Positions 9,462-18,321 of a DNA stretch of 64,000 bases are shown piece by piece. Source of the stretch: Paenibacillus pedocola (lineage in GTDB: Bacteria > Bacillota > Bacilli > Paenibacillales > Paenibacillaceae); contig NZ_CP134223.1 of NCBI RefSeq assembly GCF_031599675.1, positions 4,278,001 through 4,342,000 of the forward strand, in the 5' to 3' direction. Made by a program: the position numbers and the translations under genes. Below the pieces are notes generated by a model. The model did not search any database. It saw only the letters and a list, made by a program, of their open reading frames with translations, and was not told the origin of the DNA. Each line of letters opens with the position of its first letter. The stretch's first letter is position 1.

Positions 9462-10586
9462 TCATAGATGATGCTGCACATCCGGCAGGTACTGGCTTAA
9501 TGTTGCCCATTCCTGCATCTCTTCTTCCGCCCGCCGCCAGATCAGATTACGCAGCGCCGGAGCCCAGCAGCTGTAGTGATCATTGGTGTAGCGTGTTCTA
9601 AGCAGTATCGCAGGAACTTCCAAAACGGGATACTCTGTAGCCAGATAATGACTAAGCCCCAGAAATACATTCCCTTGTTGTTGCGGGCCGGAGAAATGAA
9701 CTGTACTCCTCCCGTCAAAAATACATTCTTGCTGCAATCTAGCCGTACTGCTTACCTTGTTCATCTGAAACCAATCCAGTGTCCCCCTGCTCCGCCGCCG
9801 GAGCAGATCCGCATAATAGACAAAATAACCAAAATCATCATTCCAGTAACCCGGTCCCTCGAGACAAGCTCCGTCAATGCCAAAGCCCTGCAAGTAACAT
9901 TCCAGGCCGGACTCCACTTTAATAAGAATATCCGCTAGTGTTTCCTTATCTTTCACCAGCAGCAATGCTGCAGCACCGATTGAGCCTGCACAGACTGCGG
10001 ACCCGTGTTGCGCTACAGTCTCCCAGTGATAGGGGCCGGAGGTAAGATACGGGGCGATCAGCCTCATATATACTTCATCTCTAACTCTTGCCTGCAACAG
10101 CGCAGGCAGGCGGTCTCCCAGCAGGCAACGGATCTCACTGAGCGCAAAACCGGTCTCCGCCGAGAATAAGTCTATCGTTTCCATTACACCCTTTTCGCTC
10201 AAATGTGCCGGCAGACACCAGGTATATTCCCCGCAGACCGACCAGAGAATTTCACATACAAGCTTGAGATGCTCCTCCTGTTCAGGCTCCAGCAGAGACA
10301 ATAAAACAGCCGTGTTCAATATTTGCCGCCGCTGGAAATAGACCCGCTCATATTCCAGCCTTGATCCGGTCTTGGCAAAACTGGTGAACAGCGAATACGT
10401 CACTTCCGGAATGGGAGTATTCCGATGAGCCTGCCCTGCTGCCCGCAGCCCTGCAATCTCGTCCCCATACATGGGGGATTCGCGGACTTTCCTCCAGAAT
10501 GCTGTTTGGTCTCCGTCCGGATAGTATAGCCGTTCATCCGCTTTTTTCATCGAAGCAATGATCTTGAGCAGTTCAGACTTTTGCAT
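9462..10586 (-). CDS. Heparinase II/III-like protein lacking the C-terminal domain
   Basis: A 374-residue protein that reads like the N-terminal alpha/alpha-toroid half of the heparinase II/III lyase family: GEYTWCLPAHL near 118, the helix-rich core, VCAGSIGAAALLL near 200, and GPGYWNDDFGYFVYYADLL. It enters the second half (FDGRSTVHFSG, LGLSHYLATEYP) but stops soon after at a TAG followed by a terminator. Full-length relatives have a further 240-odd residues of beta-sandwich. No signal peptide is present. It may be a degraded lyase or a specialised toroid-only protein; activity is uncertain. Confidence 0.6.
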   Translation of the reverse strand: MQKSELLKIIASMKKADERLYYPDGDQTAFWRKVRESPMYGDEIAGLRAAGQAHRNTPIPEVTYSLFTSFAKTGSRLEYERVYFQRRQILNTAVLLSLLEPEQEEHLKLVCEILWSVCGEYTWCLPAHLSEKGVMETIDLFSAETGFALSEIRCLLGDRLPALLQARVRDEVYMRLIAPYLTSGPYHWETVAQHGSAVCAGSIGAAALLLVKDKETLADILIKVESGLECYLQGFGIDGACLEGPGYWNDDFGYFVYYADLLRRRSRGTLDWFQMNKVSSTARLQQECIFDGRSTVHFSGPQQQGNVFLGLSHYLATEYPVLEVPAILLRTRYTNDHYSCWAPALRNLIWRRAEEEMQEWATLSQYLPDVQHHL

Positions 10587-10815
10587 CTTACTCCGCCTTT
10601 CCTGACATGCCGTGATTTACATCTTCGGTGAGCCCCCAGAGCATTTTGTGAGCACAGGTTTTAATAGCAACATACTGTTTTAACATTTTCATCCATTTAA
10701 AATTTATTAAAAGTTGTGTATATTATATCAGCGTTTTTTCCGATGCTGCAATAGTTTTAATTGGATGTTTTATGACATTGCGTGCATTATGAGGTTCATC
10801 CGCTAAAAGCAAATA

Positions 10816-10844
10816 AGATACCGCCAGAATAGTTGACGGTATCT
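10816..10844 (-). terminator. Terminator of the 2Fe-2S protein gene
   Basis: AGATACCG and CGGTATCT form an 8-bp stem with a 13-nt loop, followed on the minus strand by TATTTGCTTTT. Confidence 0.65.
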
Positions 10845-10867
10845 GCTGAAGTCTCTGCAGGAATAAC

Positions 10868-11227
10868 TTATTTTTTCTTCTTGCCTTTTGTGCCTCTCTC
10901 GGCAGCTGCAAGGAATTGGCCCTCATAAGTATAAACGACGTTGTCCTCGAGCCGCTCCCCTTCGAGCAGCCTGCGGACCAGTGCCTTGCCCAATTTCGGA
11001 GTGATCTCTTTATACCACACACCCTCCGGATAGGAAATCACCACGCAGGAATCCGAGCATCTTCCGTTGCAGCGGGTAACCGTCGTATGAATCAGTCTCC
11101 CAGCCCCCTGCTTCTCAATTTCATCCTCTATCGCTTCAGCTACCTCTTCGCCTTTATGCTTCCTGCAGCTGCTGCCGCCGCAGATAAGCAGATGATTTAC
11201 CGTTCCTTGCAAATTCCAGGTCGTCAC
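10868..11227 (-). CDS. Thioredoxin-like (2Fe-2S) ferredoxin domain protein
   Basis: A 119-residue protein. The GTG at 11227 sits 6 bases after GGAGGGG and gives MTTWNLQG; a TTG 24 bases earlier overlaps this site. The thioredoxin-like 2Fe-2S pattern is visible: CGGSSC early, then CNGRCSDSC about 30 residues later, giving the four ligand cysteines. Related domains occur in the NuoE subunit and in stand-alone shuttle ferredoxins. The lysine-rich tail (GTKGKKKK) is unusual. The partner is unknown. Confidence 0.85.
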   Translation of the reverse strand: MTTWNLQGTVNHLLICGGSSCRKHKGEEVAEAIEDEIEKQGAGRLIHTTVTRCNGRCSDSCVVISYPEGVWYKEITPKLGKALVRRLLEGERLEDNVVYTYEGQFLAAAERGTKGKKKK

Positions 11228-11254
11228 GGACTGCCCCTCCCTTCTACTCAACCA

Positions 11255-11383
11255 TTAATACCCTGTTCATGAATCATTATAAACTCTACGCATCTGCCGG
11301 AATACCGTAAATAACCCTGCAGCGGATTCGCAGGGGTAGTGGGCATTTCTCCTGCTGTTTTCCAGGGCATCAGCGGCTTTTTT
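11255..11383 (+). promoter_or_regulatory. Possible leader or small RNA with terminator upstream of a small membrane protein gene
   Basis: A TTAATA / 17 bp / TATAAA promoter-like pair (11255-11283) is followed by hairpin CCCTGC...GCAGGG (11315-11335) and by a GC-rich stem ending in CTTTTTT (11352-11383). No gene ends here on the plus strand, so the terminator must end a short RNA or attenuate the gene starting at 11488. No known riboswitch class was recognised. Confidence 0.4.
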
Positions 11384-11487
11384 ATCTGCAGCTCCAGGAT
11401 TCATGATTACCCTACCCATTCACTGGAGATAATATCTTTAGTTTATTTGCTGAAGGTTCATTTCTGATTAATGAGGAGGACTTTTCT

Positions 11488-11715
11488 ATGAAAATGACCG
11501 GGATCTATGTTATACTCGCTTGCTTAACCCTGGGGATGATTGTCACTGTGGACGTTCTATCCGGAACCAGTCTGGCCAGTTCGTTACATTCGCTCCGTGT
11601 CGTGTTTGACACTACCACCTTTCAGGAGTCCTGCATCATGATTCTTTTCGCGGCCCTGCCTATTATCTTTACCGTTGCCGACAAATTCAAACAGAGCAAA
11701 TCCCCCCGGAAGTAA
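11488..11715 (+). CDS. Small two-helix membrane protein
   Basis: 75 residues with two hydrophobic helices (about 6-27 and 48-64) and a basic tail (KFKQSKSPRK), suggesting an in-out-in hairpin in the membrane. A good ribosome binding site, GAGGAGG, precedes the ATG. It is divergent from the 2Fe-2S gene and convergent with the germination operon, and lies behind the possible attenuated leader. No function recognised. Confidence 0.65.
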   Translation: MKMTGIYVILACLTLGMIVTVDVLSGTSLASSLHSLRVVFDTTTFQESCIMILFAALPIIFTVADKFKQSKSPRK

Positions 11716-11723
11716 CCTTAACC

Positions 11724-12821
11724 TTATTTGTACAATCCGAACCTGCGCCGGAAGCGGTGCACCAGAAATAATAGAATGGGAATAACAGCACACATAAAAG
11801 GCAGGATATACTTAAGAAAAGCTACCCCGTCCTTCAAATGCATCGGGTAATTCTCCGCACTGACAAATGAGCTGAACAACACTACAACTCCAACAGGGAT
11901 CACCAGCTTGCGTGGTTCCTTGACGTTGAACAAATCCGCTGCAATCGACACCGCCGCATAACAGTAGATTGACATTTTAAAAAAGACGCCAATAATCAGC
12001 GTCAGGATAACAATGGCATCGAGCCGCTGAATAAAGTTAGCCACATTGACTAGTGTGATGGTGGTAAACATCGGGAAGGTAGTCCGGCTGTATATATCCA
12101 TTCCAAGCACAGACATTTCAACGGCATGCGTAAAGCTGAGCAGAAAAGCGCTTAAGGCCATAGCACCTATGCCTGTTTTCTTAACCTTGTTTCTGGTACT
12201 GAAGTGAGGCAGGATGGCAGTGAAGCAGACAAGTTCACCATACGGAAAAATCCAGATGCTGGGATAGGCGGAGCCGAGTGCCTCCAGCCACTCCCCCGGG
12301 TGTATGGGAAAGAGATTCTTTAACTGGACCAGCCCGGAAATAATCACAACAAAGTTTGAGACCAGCCCCATAATGACTATCAGCCAGAAATAGATCTCTG
12401 CGGTTCTGGAGAAGACTTCAATCCCCTTATACAGGATATACATTACTGCAATGACCATTATGGAGTTGATTATAAAGATAGGTGTTCTGTCGTAAGTTGA
12501 AGAGATCAGCAAATCACCTGCCTCCCGCAGATTTCGGGAACCGTTATACATGAGGACCGGCAAGTATAACAGACTAAGCGGCCAACCGATCCATCTCCCC
12601 AGAATCTTTCGGGTATAGCCGCTAATCACCAGATCAGGAAATTGCCGGTACAAATCAGCAAAAACCAAATATAAGAGGATGCCGCCCGGCAGAGCCAGCA
12701 GAATCGAGATCCATACCGCATGTCCGCTCTCCAGACCAATTGGAACGACAACCGCCGTTCCAAGCTCGAACAGAACAATCATGGCAAACAGTTGAAATGG
12801 ACCGATGACTTCTTTTCGCAT
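11724..12821 (-). CDS. gerKB: Spore germination permease, GerAB/GerKB family
   Basis: A 365-residue integral membrane protein with about ten helices, of the GerAB/spore permease branch of the APC superfamily. Motifs include GPFQLFAMIVLFELGTAVV near the N-terminus and AENYPMHLKD near the C-terminus. In germinant receptors this subunit binds the nutrient in the spore inner membrane. It is the last gene of an A-C-B operon, 34 bp after gerKC; that order matches gerK of Bacillus. Germinant unknown. Confidence 0.9.
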   Translation of the reverse strand: MRKEVIGPFQLFAMIVLFELGTAVVVPIGLESGHAVWISILLALPGGILLYLVFADLYRQFPDLVISGYTRKILGRWIGWPLSLLYLPVLMYNGSRNLREAGDLLISSTYDRTPIFIINSIMVIAVMYILYKGIEVFSRTAEIYFWLIVIMGLVSNFVVIISGLVQLKNLFPIHPGEWLEALGSAYPSIWIFPYGELVCFTAILPHFSTRNKVKKTGIGAMALSAFLLSFTHAVEMSVLGMDIYSRTTFPMFTTITLVNVANFIQRLDAIVILTLIIGVFFKMSIYCYAAVSIAADLFNVKEPRKLVIPVGVVVLFSSFVSAENYPMHLKDGVAFLKYILPFMCAVIPILLFLVHRFRRRFGLYK

Positions 12822-12855
12822 GAAACGGCACCCCCTATTCCTCTCTAGACGTTCA

Positions 12856-14064
12856 TTATCTTTTTTCCACAGGGATGTAAGGCTTGAGTCTCATCCCTGT
12901 ACCGCGGATATAAGCATCCACTTGGAGATCCAGCTCTCCTTCAGCAAAAACGGAATCCCAGTCTTTTTTCACAGTCTTCCATAATTCCGGATGTGTACGC
13001 TTCAGCTCGTTGCCAAAGTTAAAGATATCTGCCTTCTTCTCTTGCGCAGCTTTCAAAGCCATCTTCACCTCGGAAGCGGTTTGCTCCGCAAGCTCTTTTT
13101 TAAGCTTCTCCAGCTCCTCTTCCTTGCTTAAATCCACGAAACTGCCGGCTTCGTTGATGCTTCCCTCTTCACGGATATGGATATGAAAGACCGGCTTTCC
13201 CTCCTGGAGATCTATCTTTACAGCAGTCTTGGAATAAAATATATTTACAGAGATATCCTCTTTTCTATCCGGGGAATCGATGTTCACATTAGTTTCTTCA
13301 AGTTTATCCAGCAGCCACTGAGTGCCTCTGGACTCCGGCCCGTTCAGCCAGCTGATCAGCTTGCCATTCTTAAAAACACCAAGTCCGCTCATATAGGAAC
13401 CGGCCAGCGGATCCGTTTGTTCCAGACTGCTTTTCTTCATTCCTTCTTCTGCATTGCCAATAACCCGAATACCATTGATCGTAAAATCACCTTCACCTGT
13501 AATTCCGTTAATGATTTCAAAAACGTCAACCTTCCGGTTCTCACCCCACACTCTGGCCGTATTCTGCGTCTTCTTGACTAAACCCGTAGAGGGCAGGCTC
13601 TCCAAGGTAGTTAAGATTTTAAGCACTGAAGCAGCATCTGAATTTTTGGCGATTAGCACCGCTGAATTCAAGCGCAGTTCATGTGAACGTTCAAAGATGT
13701 CAAATATATGCTCAACCCCGCTTCGCGCAAGCGACTCACCGATAATCAACAGCTGGGTATGGGCAAAAAACAGCTGCCGGGTCGTCCGTCTGGAGGCTTT
13801 GCGCAGAGCGCCAAAAACCGTCGTATCCTTTTCGGTAATGACCATAACCGGTGGCCGATTGCTGGCAGCACCGGTAGTTGGGGCCGATGAAGACGGGTTG
13901 ATAATTTGAAAAGTTACACGGTACCCATCTTCATCATCCAGTTTATCCATTCCGATCCCGCTCACAATCGCCAGATCATTCAGTTCTCTGCTATTCCAGC
14001 AGCCGGTCAGCAGGACTGAAACGCCTAAATAAAGGGCAAGCAGCCCAAGCAGCTTAGTTCTCAT
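12856..14064 (-). CDS. gerKC: Ger(x)C family spore germination lipoprotein
   Basis: A 402-residue lipoprotein. The signal peptide ends in LLTGCWN (lipobox Cys near residue 22), followed by the family opening SRELNDLAIVSGIGMDK. The GerAC core domains follow, ending with ADIFNFGNELKRTHPELWK and VDAYIRGTGM. It anchors at the outer face of the spore inner membrane as the C subunit of the germinant receptor. The ATG overlaps the 3' end of gerKA by 11 bp, indicating coupled translation. Confidence 0.92.
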   Translation of the reverse strand: MRTKLLGLLALYLGVSVLLTGCWNSRELNDLAIVSGIGMDKLDDEDGYRVTFQIINPSSSAPTTGAASNRPPVMVITEKDTTVFGALRKASRRTTRQLFFAHTQLLIIGESLARSGVEHIFDIFERSHELRLNSAVLIAKNSDAASVLKILTTLESLPSTGLVKKTQNTARVWGENRKVDVFEIINGITGEGDFTINGIRVIGNAEEGMKKSSLEQTDPLAGSYMSGLGVFKNGKLISWLNGPESRGTQWLLDKLEETNVNIDSPDRKEDISVNIFYSKTAVKIDLQEGKPVFHIHIREEGSINEAGSFVDLSKEEELEKLKKELAEQTASEVKMALKAAQEKKADIFNFGNELKRTHPELWKTVKKDWDSVFAEGELDLQVDAYIRGTGMRLKPYIPVEKR

Positions 14065-15625
14065 GAGGGTTATCCTTGCGGATCTGAGCAGTTGTCCCTG
14101 GAACAGAGCTCTTGGGGTTCACCAGCCGCCGGCGGATTTTCATGAAATGCAGAGGGGTCCGCAAAAAGATATCCTTCTGGTCCCCTGCTGCAAAAGGGGC
14201 TACCGGAGACATATAGGGTACTCCTAAAGAACGCAGGCTGCACAGATGGGCAATCAGGATCAGCCCGGTAATCGCAATGCCGTACAGTCCCATATATGCT
14301 GACACAAAGGTGATAACGAACCGGAGCAAACGTATAGACAGCGCCATATTGAAAGCCGGAGTCGCAAAGCTTGAGATCCCTGTCAGCGAAACGACAATCA
14401 CCATTGCAGGAGATACGATACCGGCCTGGACCGCCGCCTGTCCCAAGACAAGCCCGCCGATAATCGATACGGTCTGGCCGATCGGAGAAGGCATGCGGAT
14501 CCCGGCTTCGCGAATAATTTCAAAAGTGACCTCCAGCAGTAGCACCTCGATCACCACCGGAAACGGGACCCCTTCCCGCTGAGAGGCTAAGTTGATCAGC
14601 AGAGGGGTGGGTATCATCTCCTGGTGGAAGTTCAGTGCTGCGACAAAGATAGCCGGACCAAACAGCGAAACAATCAGGCACATAAATCTGAGCAACCTGA
14701 TCAGTGAGGACACATCATAGCGCTGATAGTAGTCCTCAACCGTATGAAAAAACATAAAAAAGGTGGCTGGCGCAATCAGAACAAACGGCGTTCCATCTAT
14801 GAAAAGAGCAATTCTTCCTTCCAGCAGATTTCCGGCTACACTGTCCGGCCGCTCTGTATTAAATATCGTCGGAAATGGTGAGTACTTGTTCTCTTCAATC
14901 AGCTGCTCAATGTACCCCGATTCCAGAATAGAGTCCACATGAATCTCAGACAGCTTCTTTCTGAATTCCTGAAGCATTGCTTCATTAGCTAAACCATGAA
15001 TATGCACAATCGACACATCCGTTTTAGTTACTGCTCCGATCGTTAACGTTTCGATCCACAAATTGGGGTTTTTAATCCGTTTCCGCACCAGGGACAGATT
15101 CGTGCTCAGTGATTCTGTAAAGCTGTCCTTGGGACCGCGGATATTCACTTGAGTTGTCGCTTCAGTAACGGCTCTTCCTTCACCGCCGCTGGTACTGACA
15201 CTGAGCGCCTTGGTGAGGCCTTGGAAGAGAAGCATCGTATCACCGGACAAGAGCCCCTCCAGGAGACTATTCTGGTCTTCAACTATCTTTTCTTTGCCGA
15301 TACTTAATGCCTTCCCCTTGGCAAAAGAAAACCGTTCCAGCGCAGTTGCCGCAGATTCTGCCTTTTCCTGCAAGGAGTCAAATGATAGGGCATGTGTAAT
15401 ATAGTCCTCTACCCGCTCCATATCGATTAGACCGTTAATATAAACAGCAGCCGCATGGCTTTCGTGATCCAGTGATTCATAATTACGTATGATCAGATCA
15501 GGGCTGTTTCCAAGTTTGCTCTGGATTTGCTTGAGGTTCTCTTCGAGATTCTCAAAGATCGGCGGACTTTGCTTTTTGCCATTAGCCATCTCTGCTGGTT
15601 TGGATTCTGTAGTCTGTTTAGGCAT
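14054..15625 (-). CDS. gerKA: Spore germination protein GerKA-type (A subunit)
   Basis: A 523-residue protein. The ATG at 15625 follows GGGAGGTG; an in-frame GTG at 15634 overlaps that site. It has a hydrophilic N-terminal domain (about 1-260), with LESGYIEQLIEE and the EGRIALFIDGTPF motif, then several C-terminal membrane helices (FLMFFHTVEDYYQRY onward) with REAGIRMPSPIGQTVSI and GLVLGQAAVQAGIVSP. Length and motifs match the GerA family. First gene of gerKA-KC-KB, expected to be forespore-expressed. Confidence 0.93.
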   Translation of the reverse strand: MPKQTTESKPAEMANGKKQSPPIFENLEENLKQIQSKLGNSPDLIIRNYESLDHESHAAAVYINGLIDMERVEDYITHALSFDSLQEKAESAATALERFSFAKGKALSIGKEKIVEDQNSLLEGLLSGDTMLLFQGLTKALSVSTSGGEGRAVTEATTQVNIRGPKDSFTESLSTNLSLVRKRIKNPNLWIETLTIGAVTKTDVSIVHIHGLANEAMLQEFRKKLSEIHVDSILESGYIEQLIEENKYSPFPTIFNTERPDSVAGNLLEGRIALFIDGTPFVLIAPATFFMFFHTVEDYYQRYDVSSLIRLLRFMCLIVSLFGPAIFVAALNFHQEMIPTPLLINLASQREGVPFPVVIEVLLLEVTFEIIREAGIRMPSPIGQTVSIIGGLVLGQAAVQAGIVSPAMVIVVSLTGISSFATPAFNMALSIRLLRFVITFVSAYMGLYGIAITGLILIAHLCSLRSLGVPYMSPVAPFAAGDQKDIFLRTPLHFMKIRRRLVNPKSSVPGTTAQIRKDNPHEN

Positions 15626-15703
15626 CCTCAGCACCTCCCGTATTACTATTCGCCCGCGAAACTTTTTTTATGCAGCTTATGGAATTTGGGATACGTGGGA
15701 GGT

Positions 15704-15752
15704 ATGAAAAAAGACTGCCGGTTTGTAGAGTAAACTACAGGCGGCAGCCTTA
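15704..15752 (-). terminator. Terminator of the flavoprotein reductase gene
   Basis: On the minus strand GGCTGCCG pairs with CGGCAGTC around a GTAGTTT/TCTAC inner stem, followed by TTTTTT. It lies about 50 bp past the reductase stop codon. Confidence 0.75.
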
Positions 15753-15798
15753 AATGTCCTGCGGGTAATTGAGTGTTATGGTTCGTCAGAATAATTGT

Positions 15799-16839
15799 TT
15801 AGTGCTCGTCGGTTACGCCGAGGGCCCTATTCTTCTCTTTGAACCGGTCATTATGGGAGGACACATATGCCGCCTTAGGCGCATCAGGATCCATATACAG
15901 CTTGGCGCTGTTGAGTGCCAGAACCGCATCGGTAAACGTGCCGGCGATCAGCCGGACCTTGCTGCTGTAATCAACGAAATCCCCGGCGGCAAAAATGCCC
16001 GGCAGATTCGTTTCCAGTCTTCCGCTGACATTGGCGCACCAGTCCCCCATATCAAGTCCCCATTCACGCAGCGGACCGAAGTCGCTTTTCAGGCCATGGT
16101 TAACAATCACTGCATCGACTGCAAACTGCTCCGTTTCACCAGATTCAACATGGCTGATGGTCACCTGGTCAATCGTCTCACCGTTCTTGCTGTGCAGCTG
16201 GCTCACCGAATACGGCACACGCACTTCAACCGATGAGGCCTTCATGCGGGCAATATTCTTCTCATGTCCGCCGAACTGCTCTCTCCGGTGCACAATAGTG
16301 ACACTTGCAGCAACTCCCTCCAGCTCATTCGCCCAGTCCACTGCCGAATCGCCTCCGCCGGAGATCAGTACATGCTTGCCGCGGAACGGCTCCAGCTCCT
16401 GCACGGTATAGTGCAGGTTAGTTACCTCGTAACGGTCCGCTCCCTCGATCTCCAGCTTGGCCATCTGCAGGATGCCGTAGCCAATCGCCAGAATGACGGT
16501 CCGGGTCCAGTGTCGTTCCCCCGTGGAAGATGTCAATATGTACGTCCCATCCTCCTGGCGCTCCTGCCGGGTAATCTGCTGCCCAAGCACAATCGTCGGA
16601 TCAAAGGTGCGTGCCTGCTGCTCCAGCTGCTTGATTAATTGACCGCAGAGGGTCGGTGTGATTCCACCCACATCCCAGATCATCTTCTCCGGATAAATCA
16701 GCATTCGTCCGCCCAGCTCATCCTTCGCTTCAATCAGCTTCGTTTTCAAATCTCTCATACCGCTATAAAAAGCTGTATACATGCCTGCGGGCCCCCCGCC
16801 GATAATCGTCACATCGTATAATTCCAGTTGATCACTCAT
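15799..16839 (-). CDS. Ferredoxin/flavodoxin-NADP+ reductase, YumC/YcgT type
   Basis: A 346-residue flavoprotein of the thioredoxin-reductase fold. The ATG at 16839 follows GGAGGG. It has the FAD motif IIGGGPAGMYTAFYSG near the N-terminus, the NADPH motif ISGGGDSAVDWANEL near 165, and GIFAAGDFVDY near 295. There is no CxxC disulfide motif, which separates it from true thioredoxin reductases and places it with type-2 ferredoxin-NADP+ reductases. A Fur-box-like sequence lies just upstream, as for iron-regulated ycgT, suggesting electron supply under iron limitation. The YumC versus YcgT choice rests on this. Confidence 0.85.
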   Translation of the reverse strand: MSDQLELYDVTIIGGGPAGMYTAFYSGMRDLKTKLIEAKDELGGRMLIYPEKMIWDVGGITPTLCGQLIKQLEQQARTFDPTIVLGQQITRQERQEDGTYILTSSTGERHWTRTVILAIGYGILQMAKLEIEGADRYEVTNLHYTVQELEPFRGKHVLISGGGDSAVDWANELEGVAASVTIVHRREQFGGHEKNIARMKASSVEVRVPYSVSQLHSKNGETIDQVTISHVESGETEQFAVDAVIVNHGLKSDFGPLREWGLDMGDWCANVSGRLETNLPGIFAAGDFVDYSSKVRLIAGTFTDAVLALNSAKLYMDPDAPKAAYVSSHNDRFKEKNRALGVTDEH

Positions 16840-16867
16840 ATTGTTCCCTCCGGATTTCACTTGAAAT

Positions 16868-16882
16868 TGATTCTCATTATCA
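16868..16882 (-). promoter_or_regulatory. Candidate Fur box
   Basis: TGATAATGAGAATCA on the minus strand matches the 7-1-7 Fur consensus TGATAATNATTATCA at most positions. It is centred about 35 bp upstream of the reductase ATG, where bound Fur would block transcription. A fur-family gene is at 56717-57184. Confidence 0.7.
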
Positions 16883-16982
16883 TTGTAATATTGTAAATGA
16901 GAATGGCACGGTTTGGCAATGGACAAATCCAAGCGGGCCGGCAATGCCACCCCATGTGCAAATCTGTATACACAAAAGCCCC

Positions 16983-17028
16983 GGTACGCTCTAGTTCAAT
17001 AGAGAAGTACCGGGGCTGTTTTGAGGTT
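16983..17028 (-). terminator. Terminator of the 103-aa hypothetical gene
   Basis: CCCCGGTAC pairs with GTACCGGGG around a CTCTA/TAGAG inner stem. On the minus strand it is followed by CTTTTGTG, on the plus strand by CTGTTTTG. Confidence 0.75.
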
Positions 17029-17034
17029 ATCTGA

Positions 17035-17346
17035 TTAGCTATTTTGCAGTGTGCCGCCGAATATTTTGCGGATCATTCCCTGCATTTTGCCGATATGGGG
17101 AACAAAGGGACTTACATCATAAACATAACTAGACTGGGTCACCAGCTGCGAGTAAATCTGAAACAACACAGCCGCCAGTTCCTTATCGATCTGCTTATCC
17201 TGCCGTGTCAGTATATATACCTCATCAAGCGCTGCATACAGCTGGACAAAAGCAGGTTCGTTAATGATTTTCCGGCGCAGAGATTCGATGATATCGCTTG
17301 CTAGTGTTTCTATGATGATAGTGATTGCATGGATCTTCTCATTCAT
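17035..17346 (-). CDS. Conserved hypothetical helical protein
   Basis: 103 residues. The ATG at 17346 lies 7 bases after GGAGGA. It is predicted mostly helical (MNEKIHAITIIIETLASDII...), with no signal peptide, no membrane helix and no recognised motif. It is followed at once by a strong terminator, so it is monocistronic or the last gene of a short unit with the two small genes upstream. Function unknown. Confidence 0.65.
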   Translation of the reverse strand: MNEKIHAITIIIETLASDIIESLRRKIINEPAFVQLYAALDEVYILTRQDKQIDKELAAVLFQIYSQLVTQSSYVYDVSPFVPHIGKMQGMIRKIFGGTLQNS

Positions 17347-17450
17347 CCGCAAATCCTCCTGGTGCGATAAAGTAGATGAAGACTACTACAATCATATGTT
17401 CATTATGACTTCAACAGACCAGACGGATCTTCCCCTTCATTCATTGCCAT

Positions 17451-17672
17451 TTATCTTGTATAGTCCTCATATTCATTCCGGCCGTTCAGTTTATTGTACG
17501 TATACTCGTCATTCTTCAATTTATAGATTTGCCCCATGCCGCCAAATACGAACAGCAGCACAACGATCAAAGAATAAGCATACGTAAACTTACCGAAATA
17601 GAAGCAAAGCACGATAGATATAATGATCATCAGCAGCAGTCCCAGTCCGATTCTGGACAGTATTTTTCGCAT
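17451..17672 (-). CDS. Small membrane protein
   Basis: 73 residues with two hydrophobic helices (about 8-27 and 31-47) and a hydrophilic charged tail, YKLKNDEYTYNKLNGRNEYE. AGAGGAGA precedes the ATG. It lies 29 bp after the DUF4279-type gene on the same strand. Function not recognised. Confidence 0.65.
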   Translation of the reverse strand: MRKILSRIGLGLLLMIIISIVLCFYFGKFTYAYSLIVVLLFVFGGMGQIYKLKNDEYTYNKLNGRNEYEDYTR

Positions 17673-17701
17673 CGCTCAATCTCCTCTCAGAGAAAATGTG
17701 T

Positions 17702-18103
17702 TTATTCCTCAACTCCACCATAGGAGAGAATATGAATCCCCATTTCTAAGCCTGTAAGGGACAGCTGCCGGATCGTTTCCGCAGAAAGATTGAATCCTAC
17801 CTGCCCAAAATTAGATTGAAGATAAGTATTTAGGATGACGTTCTGGTACTTTTGCTGCAAATAAGCAATCTCCTTTTGAAACGGGGTTAGCTTCTGGAGC
17901 AAAAGTACAAGGGCTGCTTCATCAACACCGTCTCCCTGAAATTTCTCCTGTAAATGCCAGCTATCATAAGGCGCTACAGTACTTCCTCTTTTCAGCTTCT
18001 CTCCCTTTTTGATAACCGAGCTGGGAGGGGTATGCAGTAATGTGCTGATTTCGCCAAAATCCAAACTATCATCATAAATACTAAATGAAAAGCTGCCGGT
18101 CAT
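17702..18103 (-). CDS. DUF4279-like protein
   Basis: 133 residues with the layout of DUF4279 proteins: SFSIYDDSLDFGEISTLL near the start, DSWHLQEKF in the middle and a C-terminal LSLTGLEMGIHILSYG. GGGGGAG precedes the ATG. Proteins of this type are often found next to polymorphic toxins as immunity-like genes, but no toxin is adjacent here. Role unproven. Confidence 0.7.
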   Translation of the reverse strand: MTGSFSFSIYDDSLDFGEISTLLHTPPSSVIKKGEKLKRGSTVAPYDSWHLQEKFQGDGVDEAALVLLLQKLTPFQKEIAYLQQKYQNVILNTYLQSNFGQVGFNLSAETIRQLSLTGLEMGIHILSYGGVEE

Positions 18104-18260
18104 CCGTACTCCCCCTGTTTTATTTACTTTTTAACAATAAACCATTAGAACTCCATGGTCATCTCCTCGTATCTGAAAGCCATAACACACTAGCCTCTTT
18201 TCTTCCTATTGATACCATAATTCTTCCAGATTGTCTGCTATGGAATTAACGTGCCAACTC

Positions 18261-18288
18261 TTGCATTATCCAAGTTATGTAATATACT
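18261..18288 (+). promoter_or_regulatory. Candidate sigma-A promoter for the RimJ/RimL-type acetyltransferase gene
   Basis: TTGCAT at 18261-18266 and TATACT at 18283-18288 are separated by 16 bp. They sit about 34 bp upstream of the ATG at 18322. Confidence 0.6.
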
Positions 18289-18321
18289 CTACAGAATAGA
18301 CAAGAACACGGAGGCCTTAAC

